Source: Arenibaculum pallidiluteum (GTDB lineage: Bacteria > Pseudomonadota > Alphaproteobacteria > Azospirillales > Azospirillaceae). From it: 64,000 bases of DNA. A model generated the notes under the pieces. That model had not been told where the DNA came from. It was given only the letters and a program-made list of their open reading frames with translations, and ran no database searches. A program made the position numbers and the translations under genes. The DNA is taken from assembly GCF_017355985.1 (NCBI RefSeq), contig NZ_JAFIQU010000002.1, positions 558,001-622,000 on the forward strand, in the 5' to 3' direction. Of the stretch, positions 28,154 through 36,508 are shown piece after piece; position 1 is the stretch's first letter; every line of letters starts with the position of its first letter.

Positions 28154-29287
28154 TCAGTTCGCGGCGGCCGTGGCGGCCGGTGCCGCGGCGGGCGGCTGGA
28201 CGAGATCGCGGGGCGTCACCCCGTCGGCCCTGTTCTGCCAGGCGACGATGTCGTTGAAGCGGGCGTCCAGGTAGGGAGCGATCGTGACCTCGCGCTTCAG
28301 GGCGCCCGTGGCCCGCAACCCGTCGGCGATCTGCTGGAAGACCGCCGCCGATCGCGCATCGATGGGGTAGAACGCCCCGTTCCCCTCGTTCTCGAGCAGG
28401 AACTTGCCCTGCTCGAAGGTCAGGCCCTGGACCTGGACGTAGCTGGCCCTGATCCATTCATCGGGATTGGCCTCCTGCCAGTTGTAGGACTGGACGGTCC
28501 GGCGCAGGAAATCCGCAAGGGCCGCGGATTTCGCGGGATCCTCCAGCAGCTTCCTGCGCACGAGGACGACGTTCAGGCCCCAGTTGTGCCCGCGCCCGTC
28601 GGCAAGCACCGGCGGCTGACCCAGACGGAAGTACTGCTGGCCGAGGACCATGGCAGCGTCGACCCCGCGCGAGGAGAAAGTCGGCGCGACCTCGGCGCCG
28701 GCGAGCTGAACGCCCTTCACCGAGGATCCGAGGCTGAGCCCGTTCGCATGCAGGATCCCGGCGAGCGCCATGTGGCGCCCGGTGCCCGGCGGATAGGCGA
28801 CGGTCCTGTCCCTGAGGTCGGCGACGGACCGGATCCCCGATCCCGGCTGCGCCACGAGATAGTAGTTCCCCGTGCTGCCGGGATTGGCGATCAGCGCGAC
28901 GGCGACGACGTCATCGACCCCGGCCGCCAGGGCGATGGGCAGTGGCGCCTCGCCGACATAGCCGATATCGGCCCCTCCGGCGATCAGGGCCTCCAGCACG
29001 GCGGGACCGCCGTTGAAGTTGGCGAAGGCGATCTCGTAGGGCGCCCCGGCCGCGACCCCCGAGAGCCTCCAGGGGATCGAGGCTTGGTCGTTCTGCTCGG
29101 CGACCACCAGCCGGACGCCCTTCGGAACGGCCGAAGCCAGCCGGGCGGCGAGGTCGCCCTCCCCGGCCGGGGCCGGCGTCGCCACGAGGGAGCCGAACAG
29201 GGCCAGCATCGCGAGACGCGCCAGCCAGGCGAGGCCCGACGGGGGGCGGCGATGCGGCGCCGGGGCTGAGAAGGATCGGTCGGTCAC
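28154..29287 (-). CDS. ABC transporter substrate-binding protein, sulfonate/nitrate/taurine type
   Basis: This 377-residue protein has an N-terminal signal peptide (hydrophobic residues 18-40, cut near APAG). It has the periplasmic binding fold of SsuA/TauA: NFNGGPAVLEALIAGGADIGYVGEAPLPIALAAG, then DLRDRTVAYPPGTG. It would deliver the substrate to the permease and ATPase encoded upstream. The start is GTG at 29287 with an AAGGAAG Shine-Dalgarno. The tail is Ala/Pro-rich low complexity. Substrate not determined. Confidence 0.9.
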   Translation of the reverse strand: MTDRSFSAPAPHRRPPSGLAWLARLAMLALFGSLVATPAPAGEGDLAARLASAVPKGVRLVVAEQNDQASIPWRLSGVAAGAPYEIAFANFNGGPAVLEALIAGGADIGYVGEAPLPIALAAGVDDVVAVALIANPGSTGNYYLVAQPGSGIRSVADLRDRTVAYPPGTGRHMALAGILHANGLSLGSSVKGVQLAGAEVAPTFSSRGVDAAMVLGQQYFRLGQPPVLADGRGHNWGLNVVLVRRKLLEDPAKSAALADFLRRTVQSYNWQEANPDEWIRASYVQVQGLTFEQGKFLLENEGNGAFYPIDARSAAVFQQIADGLRATGALKREVTIAPYLDARFNDIVAWQNRADGVTPRDLVQPPAAAPAATAAAN

Positions 29288-29353
29288 GTCTGGCTTCCTT
29301 GTCGAGGGGCCGGATCCCGCGGCCGTGGCGGGACGGCAGTGGGGAAGGTGTCG

Positions 29354-30091
29354 TCAGTCGGCGTCCACGCCGAGCTCGGACAGCAGGCGTCGGCGCAGCG
29401 CGGCGAAGCGGGGATCGGAGCGGCTCCGGGGTGCCGGCACCTCGACCGGGGCGCTCAGGGAGATCCGCCCCTCGGTCAGCACCAGCACGCGGTCGGCGAG
29501 AAGGATCGCCTCGTCCACGTCATGGGTCACGAGGAGCACGGCCGGCCGATGCCGCTGGTAAAGGTCCTTCAGCAGCGCATGCATGCGAATACGGGTCAGC
29601 GCATCCAGCGCCCCGAAGGGCTCGTCGAGAAGCAGAAGCTGCGGCTCGCGCACCATCGCCCGCGCCAGGGCGACGCGCTGCGCCTCCCCGCCCGAGAGCG
29701 TCCGCGGCCAGGCCTGGGCGCGATCATGCAGTCCGACCTCGGCAAGGGTCGCAAGGCCGCGCTGCCTGGTCTCCTGCGTCTGCGGAAGTCCGAGGGTGAC
29801 GTTGCGCAGGACCGAAAGCCAGGGCATCAGCCTCGGATCCTGGAACACGACGGCGCGGCGCCTTGGCACGCGGATATGCCCTTCGACCTCGGCGTCCAGC
29901 GCGCCCAGCACGCGCAGGAACGTGCTCTTGCCGGATCCGCTACGTCCCAGGAGCGCGACGAATTCGCTGGGGCGCATCTCGAGCGAAAGGTCCCTGAGGA
30001 CCGCGTGGTCCCTGAACGCCTTCCGGACGTCCAGTGCCTGGACGGCAAGCGGGCCGCCCACCGTTCCGAAGTCCGGCTGCTCAAGCGCCAT
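29354..30091 (-). CDS. ABC transporter ATP-binding protein, sulfonate type
   Basis: This 245-residue ATPase has Walker A GRSGSGKST, Q-loop VVFQDPRLMPW, signature LSGGEAQRVALARA, Walker B LLLLDEPFGALD and the switch His in THDVDEA. It is the SsuB/TauB type. Its start overlaps the permease gene end by 11 bases, so the two are translationally coupled. Confidence 0.93.
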   Translation of the reverse strand: MALEQPDFGTVGGPLAVQALDVRKAFRDHAVLRDLSLEMRPSEFVALLGRSGSGKSTFLRVLGALDAEVEGHIRVPRRRAVVFQDPRLMPWLSVLRNVTLGLPQTQETRQRGLATLAEVGLHDRAQAWPRTLSGGEAQRVALARAMVREPQLLLLDEPFGALDALTRIRMHALLKDLYQRHRPAVLLVTHDVDEAILLADRVLVLTEGRISLSAPVEVPAPRSRSDPRFAALRRRLLSELGVDAD

Positions 30092-31001
30092 CGAACGCCC
30101 TCCGCCAGCTCAGGAGCCGGGCCTCCAGGAACCGCGCCAGGGCCAGGGAGAAGAGGCCCAGCAGCGCGTAGATCCCCAGCAGCACGAAGATCACGTCGAC
30201 GCGGAAATACTCCCGGGCATCGCTCATCATGCGTCCAAGCCCGGCCGGCGCGTTGATGGTCTCGGCGAAGATCAGGGCGAGCCAAGCCGCCGTCAGGGCG
30301 AGGCGCAGCCCCACGAGGAAGCCCGGCAGCGCGCCGGGCAGGATCACGGCCGTGATCAGTTCGCGCCGGCCGACGCCGAAGGTCCGCGCAGCCTCGACAA
30401 GGGAGGCGTCCACGTTCCTGATGGCGCTGTAGGTGTTGATGTAGACGGCGATGCACACGCTGAGCGAGATCAGAGCCACCTTTGGCTCCTCGCCGATCCC
30501 GAACCAGGCGATCAGCACGGGCAGGAAGGCGAAGTTCGGGACGGCGTGCAGGATCTCCATGTTGGCGTCGATCAGGTTCTCGCCCCAGCGGGTCAGGCCA
30601 GAGACGAGGGCCCCCGCGACACCCAGGGCCACGCCGACCGCGAGGCCGTGCAGGACGCGCCCGAGCGACGCCAGGACATGGGCCTGCAGCTCGCCGGAGC
30701 CGAGCATGACGAAGGCCGTGTTCAGGACGGTCGCCGGGCCCGGGGTGGTCCTGGCATCAAAGATCTCCGCCATGGACAGCACCTGCCAGGCCACGATCAG
30801 CGCCACGGGTCCCAGCAGGCGCTGCAGCCAGCGCGGCACCCGGGACGCGGCGGCAGGGACGATGCCCTGCGTGCGGGGATCGACGAGGCCGAGGCCGGTC
30901 GGATCCGTGGACCGGTCCGCTTCCCAGGCCAAATCGCCCTCGCATGCGGCCAGGGCATCGACGGATGCCGTGCTTGCCAGGGATGCCGATGCGGGTGTCA
31001 T
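30081..31001 (-). CDS. ABC transporter permease, sulfonate type
   Basis: This 306-residue inner-membrane protein has about six helices and the ATPase-contact EAA loop EAARTFGVGRRELITAVILPGALPG. It belongs to the SsuC/TauC type. The first 50 residues are an unusually long, Ala- and Asp-rich cytosolic extension before the first helix; a later start is possible but no better one is obvious. It is the first gene of the permease-ATPase-binding protein-dioxygenase unit. Confidence 0.9.
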   Translation of the reverse strand: MTPASASLASTASVDALAACEGDLAWEADRSTDPTGLGLVDPRTQGIVPAAASRVPRWLQRLLGPVALIVAWQVLSMAEIFDARTTPGPATVLNTAFVMLGSGELQAHVLASLGRVLHGLAVGVALGVAGALVSGLTRWGENLIDANMEILHAVPNFAFLPVLIAWFGIGEEPKVALISLSVCIAVYINTYSAIRNVDASLVEAARTFGVGRRELITAVILPGALPGFLVGLRLALTAAWLALIFAETINAPAGLGRMMSDAREYFRVDVIFVLLGIYALLGLFSLALARFLEARLLSWRRAFDGA

Positions 31002-31424
31002 GCGCCCCCCTTGGGAGCAGCGATCCCGGCGGCGGCCGCGGCGATGGGGGAGGAAGCCATGGAACGATCCCTTGCAGTCACGACGGGTGGTTCGCCGCGC
31101 GGGCTGCGCGGCATTCCTTCAGGCATTCGCGATCAAAGGAGAGGACTTGCGGCCAACCCGATCAGATGCGGGCTGGATTTCCCGAAAGTTGCGGATCCAT
31201 TCCGCAGCAACAAAAAAGGATCATGATCCCGCCAAACTCGCAGCCGATACAGGAGAATTCCGCCTGGCGTCTTGATCGGTCACGAAGATGTTGGACGCTT
31301 TTCATTCTGCTGTGAAGCCAAACAGAATTTTTTTGTTCCGGCTTCAGGGAGAAGCTTTTTCTCCTACAGCGGCGTCGATCGAAGAGCTTCTTCTCCGGGC
31401 CGCCGCGGCGCGGTGCACTGCGAT
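31002..31424. other. Non-coding region upstream of the sulfonate operon
   Basis: This 423-bp stretch has no convincing gene on either strand. It is noticeably richer in A+T than its surroundings (A- and T-runs at 31208-31215 and 31327-31334). It holds GGAGAA-GCTTT-TTCTCC (31348-31364), a perfect 6-bp hairpin, just after a GAAGCC...GGCTTC dyad. It should contain the promoter of the sulfonate operon and the 3' end of the transcript of the gene ending at 31425. I could not place a confident -35/-10 pair. Confidence 0.5.
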
Positions 31425-31913
31425 TCAGGCACTCGGCGGCATCTGCAGGCGCTCCTCGGGCTCGCCGAAGAGGAAGCGCTCGGGCTGGGCGTAGCGGGCG
31501 CGCAGCTTGGCCAGGGCGCGGTCCGAGCTCGACGCCCAGACCAGGAAGCTGCGCCAGGGCACGGGCCCGCCGCCGGGCGGCACGCGCTCGATGGCGACCC
31601 GCCACAGCCGGTCCCCCATGACCTTGCGCTCGTCGAAGACGACCAGGGGCGCGGCCTTCAGCCGCAGCTCCCTGAGAATGCGCTTCTGGGCCTCGATCTC
31701 CGCGGCGACCGCCGAGCGCCGCTCCTGCTCGGTCGCTTTCAGGCGCGTCAGCTTCAGCGTTTCCCGGGCGAGCTGGCGAGCATGGTCCGACAGCTTGCGG
31801 AGCCGGCCTTCGCGCTGCTTCTGCATGGCCCCTGCCGTGCGCATCTGGTGCGAGACGCGGAAGGCGCCGATCAGGACCGCGGCGAGCACGCCGTAAAAGC
31901 CGAGTCCCCCCAT
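31425..31913 (-). CDS. Membrane-anchored coiled-coil protein, cassette copy 1, second gene
   Basis: This 162-residue protein has one N-terminal membrane helix (residues 4-19), a long charged coiled coil (about 25-85) and a compact C-terminal domain (86-155). No known family was recognised. It is a paralogue of the protein encoded at 49399-50070. Both have ELxLK at the end of the coil, D-x9-W-x-V (D94, W104, V106 here; D98, W108, V110 there), and [FY]LVxA-x12-R[YF]-x8-G (L124, V125, A127, R140, Y141, G150 here; L135, V136, A138, R151, F152, G161 there) with identical internal spacing. It follows its partner gene after 16 bp. It probably acts at the inner membrane with the coil and C-domain on one side; the side is unclear. 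Confidence 0.75.
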   Translation of the reverse strand: MGGLGFYGVLAAVLIGAFRVSHQMRTAGAMQKQREGRLRKLSDHARQLARETLKLTRLKATEQERRSAVAAEIEAQKRILRELRLKAAPLVVFDERKVMGDRLWRVAIERVPPGGGPVPWRSFLVWASSSDRALAKLRARYAQPERFLFGEPEERLQMPPSA

Positions 31914-31929
31914 GCTCCGCTCCGCCCGT

Positions 31930-32496
31930 TCAGACCAGGGCCTCGCCCACCGCGGTGGGGCCAGCCAGGCGGGTGAGGTGCGGCGGCGCCATGTCGGATT
32001 TCACGATCGTGAAGCCCAGCGCGGGAGGAAAGCGCTGCTCGGCCTGGGAGCGGGCGCGGTCCAGATTGACCGCGGGGACAAGAACGGCCTGGGGCCGGGT
32101 CCAGGATCCGTCGAAGAAATAGCTGCCACCGCCCCGGATGGTCAGCGCATCCTGCTTCTTGTTGGCGATCAGGAACAGCCAGAGACTTGCCCCTGGCGGC
32201 ACGTGCTCGTCGTCGAGGATGCGCAGGACCGCCTCGTTCAGCGCTTGGGCGGTCCGCAGCTCGGCCTCGAGATTGGCCTTCTCGAACTCCAGGCGCGCGC
32301 GCTCCGAGGCAACGTCGGCGACCTCCGAGCCCAGCCGCGTCTGCCTCAGTCCCAGCCGGGCGCCGATCTTCAGATAGGCATCGACGCGCACGTCCAAGCC
32401 TGCCAGCCGCGCGCGCAGCCCCGACCAGGTCGGAAACCTCCAGACCACGAGGATGGCGATCGCGAAGGCCACGGCGGTCGCGGCGATATCGAGCAT
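31930..32496 (-). CDS. Membrane-anchored coiled-coil protein, cassette copy 1, first gene
   Basis: This 188-residue protein has an N-terminal membrane helix (4-20), a coiled coil (about 45-95) and a C-terminal domain of mixed strands. It is paralogous to the product of 50077-50613. A PGA triplet (101-103), then W132, N144 and F156-P157, match PGA (108-110), W138, N150 and F162-P163 of the other copy, with the W-x11-N-x11-FP spacing identical. The function is not known. It lies upstream of its partner gene in both copies, which suggests the two proteins work as a pair, perhaps as a coiled-coil complex. Confidence 0.75.
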   Translation of the reverse strand: MLDIAATAVAFAIAILVVWRFPTWSGLRARLAGLDVRVDAYLKIGARLGLRQTRLGSEVADVASERARLEFEKANLEAELRTAQALNEAVLRILDDEHVPPGASLWLFLIANKKQDALTIRGGGSYFFDGSWTRPQAVLVPAVNLDRARSQAEQRFPPALGFTIVKSDMAPPHLTRLAGPTAVGEALV

Positions 32497-32595
32497 GGCT
32501 CCGGGCCGGTGGGACGTGCGGACGTCCGACTATGCCCGAAGACCCGATCGGACGCACCGGCCGCGTGAAGATGCGGTGCGCCGCCGGGGCCGGGA

Positions 32596-32856
32596 TCAGG
32601 AGGCCGAGCGCAGCGGGTTGCCGGTGCTCATCAGCTCGACATTGGCGACGTCGGAGAGCTGCGCGCGCAGGCGTTGGAGCACCCGGCTGCCGTCCTCGGC
32701 GTTCTCGTTGACCGCTTTCACGACGAAACCGCCATCGCCGCGCGCGGCGATCAGGATGTGGTCCGCGCGGAACACGCCCTCGCCCTCGGTCACGAGGCCG
32801 TTGCCCTGAAGGCGGTTGCGCAGCTCGTCCAGCGTGATGGTCTTCCGGGAGTCCAA
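32596..32856 (-). CDS. Small hypothetical protein upstream of the coiled-coil pair
   Basis: This 86-residue soluble protein shows an alternating beta pattern (GVFRADHILIAARGDGGFVVKAVNE) and a final helix. It has no cysteine and no membrane segment. It is transcribed in the same direction as the cassette genes that follow 99 bp downstream, but no counterpart precedes the second cassette. The ATG has no strong Shine-Dalgarno. Confidence 0.55.
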   Translation of the reverse strand: MDSRKTITLDELRNRLQGNGLVTEGEGVFRADHILIAARGDGGFVVKAVNENAEDGSRVLQRLRAQLSDVANVELMSTGNPLRSAS

Positions 32857-32965
32857 GATGTTCCGTCCGTCTTCGTGTCGCGGGTTGCCCCCGCCGGCCG
32901 AATGGCCGCTGCCATCCGTACAGGATCATTGTGCAACGCGGGAAGGGATGTTTCCGTGACGGCGC

Positions 32966-34459
32966 TCACACGCTCTCATGCGCGGTTGGATCAGGCTGCG
33001 GGTCCGGCTGGCGCTGCTGCAGCAGCCGCGCAAGGCCGGCCGGGCGGCGGCGGCGCACCGGCCGAAGCAGTTTCTCGACCGCCGGCGACAGGGCGACCGC
33101 ATGGGTCGCCGCGAACCGCTCGTGGTTTCGCTCGATCTCGCCGGATTCGTAGCGGTAGTTCACCATGATCGCGGCCGACTGCCGCATCCCCTTCGGCGAG
33201 GTGTCGCCGAGCCAGTTCAGCCGCTCGACCCGCGCCCCATTGCCGAGATGGAACCGCGCGACGGGGTCGAAGGCGGAGGCCTGGACCTCCTTCCCCGTCT
33301 CGGCGCCGGGACCGGCGATGTAGCGGGCGCACAGCCGAAGCAGCGGCTCGCGCAGCGCCTCGGCGAGCTGTGGATCCTGCTGCCAGTCCGGCACGGCCAG
33401 GAGCGGCGCCAGGGCCTCGGCATCCTCCTCCACCAGGCCCGCGGCCTGCGCAACGGCTCCCTGGTCGAGCCGACGAAGCCAGCGCAGGAAGCCCGGAACC
33501 GGCGACAGGGTCGAGAAGACCTCGATGCCCGGGAACTCGGCGCCGAGATCGTCGACGACCCGCTTGATCAGGAAGTTGCCGAAGCTGATGCCGCGCAGCC
33601 CTTCCTGCGTGTTGGTGATCGAGTAGAAGATCGCCGTATCGGCGGCACGCGGGTCGAGCACGGGGGCCGTCTCGTCCAGCAGGGTCTGGACATTGTCCGC
33701 GATGCCGCGGGTAAAGGCGACCTGAACGAAGATCAGCGGTTCCCCCGGCATGCGGGGGTGGAAGAAGGCATAGACCCGCCGGTCCGCGTCCAACCGGTTC
33801 TTCAGGTCCGACCACGAGCGCACCTCGTGCACGGCCTCGTATGTGACCAGCCTTTCGAGGAGCGAGGCAGGGCTGTCCCAGGTGATGCGCCGGAGTTCCA
33901 GGAAGCCTACGTCGAACCAGGTGGCGAGCAGGTGCCGCAAATCCCAGTCGAGCGCACGCAGCACCGGGTCGTCCCCCTGCATGGCCAGCAGGTCGGTGCG
34001 CATGTCGACCAGGAACTTGACCCCGGCCGGCAGGCTGGTGAAGCGCGTCAGCAGGCGCACCCGCGGCGCCTCCGCCGCCTCGCGCAGGGCCCGCTCGGCC
34101 TCGGCGCGCTGCTCGGTCGAGGCAGCCTCGAGATAACGGCGCGCCGCATCGGACAGTGCCCGGGGATCCGCGCCGAAATCCCGGGCCAGAAGGCCGAGGA
34201 AGCGACACCGCCCAAGGGTGCTGAGCTTCAGGTAGACCTGGCCCAGGGCGGCCGCGCGGGCCCTTGCCGAGACCTCGCCGCCGCGCGCCTCCAGGCTCTC
34301 GCGCATCGCACCGGCCAGCATGTCCAGGTCCCCCGGCGCGAGGTCCGGGGTCGAGGGTGCCTGGGCCAGGAAGCCCGCCGCCGACGACAGATCCCGCCAC
34401 CGGGCGAGGAGAGAGGTGAGGGATCGATCGAGCGCCAGGGCGCCGAAAAGGCCCGTCAT
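32966..34459 (-). CDS. Malonyl-CoA decarboxylase
   Basis: This 497-residue enzyme converts malonyl-CoA to acetyl-CoA and CO2. The N-terminal helical domain is followed by the GNAT-like catalytic domain. That domain carries YSITNTQEGLRGISFGNFLIKRV, with the active-site Ser region, and ARFHLGNGARVERLNWLGD, with the catalytic His. The C-terminal PKGMRQSAAIMVNYRY is also conserved. It is not accompanied by matB/matC or a malonate regulator. The ATG at 34459 gives a family-like N-terminus; an upstream extension would be Arg/Ala-rich. Confidence 0.95.
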   Translation of the reverse strand: MTGLFGALALDRSLTSLLARWRDLSSAAGFLAQAPSTPDLAPGDLDMLAGAMRESLEARGGEVSARARAAALGQVYLKLSTLGRCRFLGLLARDFGADPRALSDAARRYLEAASTEQRAEAERALREAAEAPRVRLLTRFTSLPAGVKFLVDMRTDLLAMQGDDPVLRALDWDLRHLLATWFDVGFLELRRITWDSPASLLERLVTYEAVHEVRSWSDLKNRLDADRRVYAFFHPRMPGEPLIFVQVAFTRGIADNVQTLLDETAPVLDPRAADTAIFYSITNTQEGLRGISFGNFLIKRVVDDLGAEFPGIEVFSTLSPVPGFLRWLRRLDQGAVAQAAGLVEEDAEALAPLLAVPDWQQDPQLAEALREPLLRLCARYIAGPGAETGKEVQASAFDPVARFHLGNGARVERLNWLGDTSPKGMRQSAAIMVNYRYESGEIERNHERFAATHAVALSPAVEKLLRPVRRRRPAGLARLLQQRQPDPQPDPTAHESV

Positions 34460-34607
34460 GCTGTGTCTCCGCCGAATGACGGCGCCGGTGCGGGCGTCGG
34501 AAGCCGCGGCGCTGCGCCCTCCGGGCAGGATACAGGGGCGCGCCGCGGGTGAAACCGTCCGGAGGGCATAGTTCCGTTGCGGGGCGTCGCCGTCCCGCGC
34601 GGAACGG

Positions 34608-35069
34608 TCAGGACCGTCGGCTCGCGTCGCGATCGCCACGCGCGAGGTGAATCAGCGGGAACGGGCGGCCGCTGCCATCCAACTCGGACCGGCCCACCTC
34701 GCGGAAGCCGAGCCGCCTGTAGAACTCCAGCGCTCCCGGGTTCTGCGCGTTGACGTCCACGCGGAGATCGGGGCCGTCCCGGAGGGCCGAGGCAATCAGC
34801 GCACGGCCGATGCCGCGTCCGTGCCACGCGGGATCGACGAAGAGCGAGTCGATCATGCGTCCCGTCATCCCCATGAATCCCAGGGGACGATCGGCTTCGG
34901 TGGTGGCGACCACGAACTGCGTGCTCGGAATGTAGTCGTCACGAACGCATCGCGCGTAGAACGCGATGTCCTCGTCGGTCAGGAAATGATGCGTGCTGCG
35001 CACCGCCGAGTGCCAGATATCGAAGAGAACGGGCGCGTCGCCGGGATTGGAGAGGCGGATCAGGATCAT
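34608..35069 (-). CDS. GNAT family N-acetyltransferase
   Basis: This 153-residue acetyltransferase has the acetyl-CoA-binding motif DPAWHGRGIGRALI and the C-terminal NPGALEFYRRLGFREVGRSELD. The region is like that of acetyltransferases acting on small molecules or amino groups of proteins. Substrate unknown. It lies 148 bp upstream of malonyl-CoA decarboxylase on the same strand. Confidence 0.88.
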   Translation of the reverse strand: MILIRLSNPGDAPVLFDIWHSAVRSTHHFLTDEDIAFYARCVRDDYIPSTQFVVATTEADRPLGFMGMTGRMIDSLFVDPAWHGRGIGRALIASALRDGPDLRVDVNAQNPGALEFYRRLGFREVGRSELDGSGRPFPLIHLARGDRDASRRS

Positions 35070-35208
35070 TTCGCACGCGGTCTCCGGTGTCGCTGAAGAA
35101 GCAGAACGGCCGCCCGGCCATGATTTGCCTCAACGCTGCCCGACCTCATACTGGTTCTGCGGCGGCTTCGGAAGCCCGCGCTGAGGCCGCGGGCCGGAGC
35201 GGAACCTG

Positions 35209-36321
35209 TCACGCGCCGGCGGCGATCATGGAGGCCGCGATGCGCTGCTCGGACCAGGGGACGTCATGGTACGCGCCTGAGAGATAGGGGCTGTTCCGGT
35301 CGCGTCGCCATTCCGACGGGAACAGCGCGATGGTCCGGCCTGCCACCCGGTCGGGGGCGGGCCGGTAGGGGCGGCCGCTCACGGCGCAGGCCAAGGCGCC
35401 GCACAGGTCGGCACCGATGCTGCCGCCGAGATGCGTCGTCTGGGTCGGGCGCGCGTTCAGCTCCAGGAACACCGGCGGCCCGCCATCCTGCGGCAGCACG
35501 AAATCGATCCCGCCGAAGCCGGAATATCCCAGATGGGCGACTAGGCGGCGCGTGGCCTCCATCATGCCGGGGTCGTCCACGATCTCGATCACCGAGGAGG
35601 GGCCCAGGGGTTGCGGGTGCCGGTGAACGATCCTGTATGCGAACTGGGCGAGCACCTCGCCCTTCAGCGCGCTGAAGGACACTGCGGCGGCGATGCCCGG
35701 TACGAACTCCTGCGCCGCGATCTCGCCGTCCGGAAACAGCGCGTGGCGGCGCGCGGCGAGGACTCGGGCGCCGTCGATCGCCTCCTCGGGTGTCCGGACG
35801 ATGAGGATGCCGCCCCCGCCGCTCGTGTGATCGGCCTTCACGACGATCGGGCATCCCAGCTGCGCCAGCTCGTCCGCACGCGTGAGCGCCGGCGTGATCA
35901 GGATCTGGCGCGGCGCGCGGATGCCGATCCGGGCTGCCGCGGCGAGTGTCGCGGATCGGCGGCGCAGCCCGGGATCCGCTAGGCCGAGCCAGTCCGCGGC
36001 GAGGCTCCGCGCCCGCTCGAAGGCGGCGTCCATGCCGGGCTGTCTGCAGAACATCTCCAGCAGCCTGGAGGCCGCGTCGTCGCAGGGAACGATCACCTGC
36101 GCCGCGCTCTCGGCCACCAGCTCGACAATGGATCCGGCAAGCTGCTCCATGACGATCGGCCCGCTGAAGGCGCGCCCGCCATCGAGGCATTCGCTCTTCA
36201 GCAGCATCGCGCCGTGCGGACAGAAGACCCAGACGCCGAAGCCGGCCTTCTTCAGCGCATGGGGCATGCGCGCCGAGCTGGCCCAACTGGAAGCGGTAGA
36301 AAAAAGGATCAAGTTCGGCAT
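35209..36321 (-). CDS. ATP-grasp domain protein
   Basis: This 370-residue protein has an N-terminal nucleotide-like pre-ATP-grasp domain, then an ATP-grasp fold: PIVVKADHTSGGGGILI (glycine-rich loop and ATP Lys), QEFVPGIAAAVSF, and the metal-binding ELNARPTQTTHL. Such enzymes join a carboxylate to an amine or thiol using ATP. The partner and product are unknown. A DMT-type exporter gene lies 187 bp upstream on the same strand. Its AT-rich upstream DNA (36322-36508) suggests its own promoter. Confidence 0.82.
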   Translation of the reverse strand: MPNLILFSTASSWASSARMPHALKKAGFGVWVFCPHGAMLLKSECLDGGRAFSGPIVMEQLAGSIVELVAESAAQVIVPCDDAASRLLEMFCRQPGMDAAFERARSLAADWLGLADPGLRRRSATLAAAARIGIRAPRQILITPALTRADELAQLGCPIVVKADHTSGGGGILIVRTPEEAIDGARVLAARRHALFPDGEIAAQEFVPGIAAAVSFSALKGEVLAQFAYRIVHRHPQPLGPSSVIEIVDDPGMMEATRRLVAHLGYSGFGGIDFVLPQDGGPPVFLELNARPTQTTHLGGSIGADLCGALACAVSGRPYRPAPDRVAGRTIALFPSEWRRDRNSPYLSGAYHDVPWSEQRIAASMIAAGA

Positions 36322-36508
36322 TATTCTTTGACCATCCGCGAACCTGCGCATGTCTGCGCCGCAACATGGGCCGAGAAGTGGAAAGCCTCTCCGCGCAGCT
36401 TTAAAAATCCATGAACGTCCGTTCTGGCGACAGACCGGCTTCTATGGTGATTTCCGTAACGGCACCCGGACCCCGATCCGGACAGTTCTTTAGAATTGGC
36501 CAAAAATA

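Noticed and set aside
31348..31364. Hairpin GGAGAA-GCTTT-TTCTCC as an intrinsic terminator
   Set aside because: It has no G+C-rich stem and no U-tract in the direction needed; kept only as a feature of the gap.
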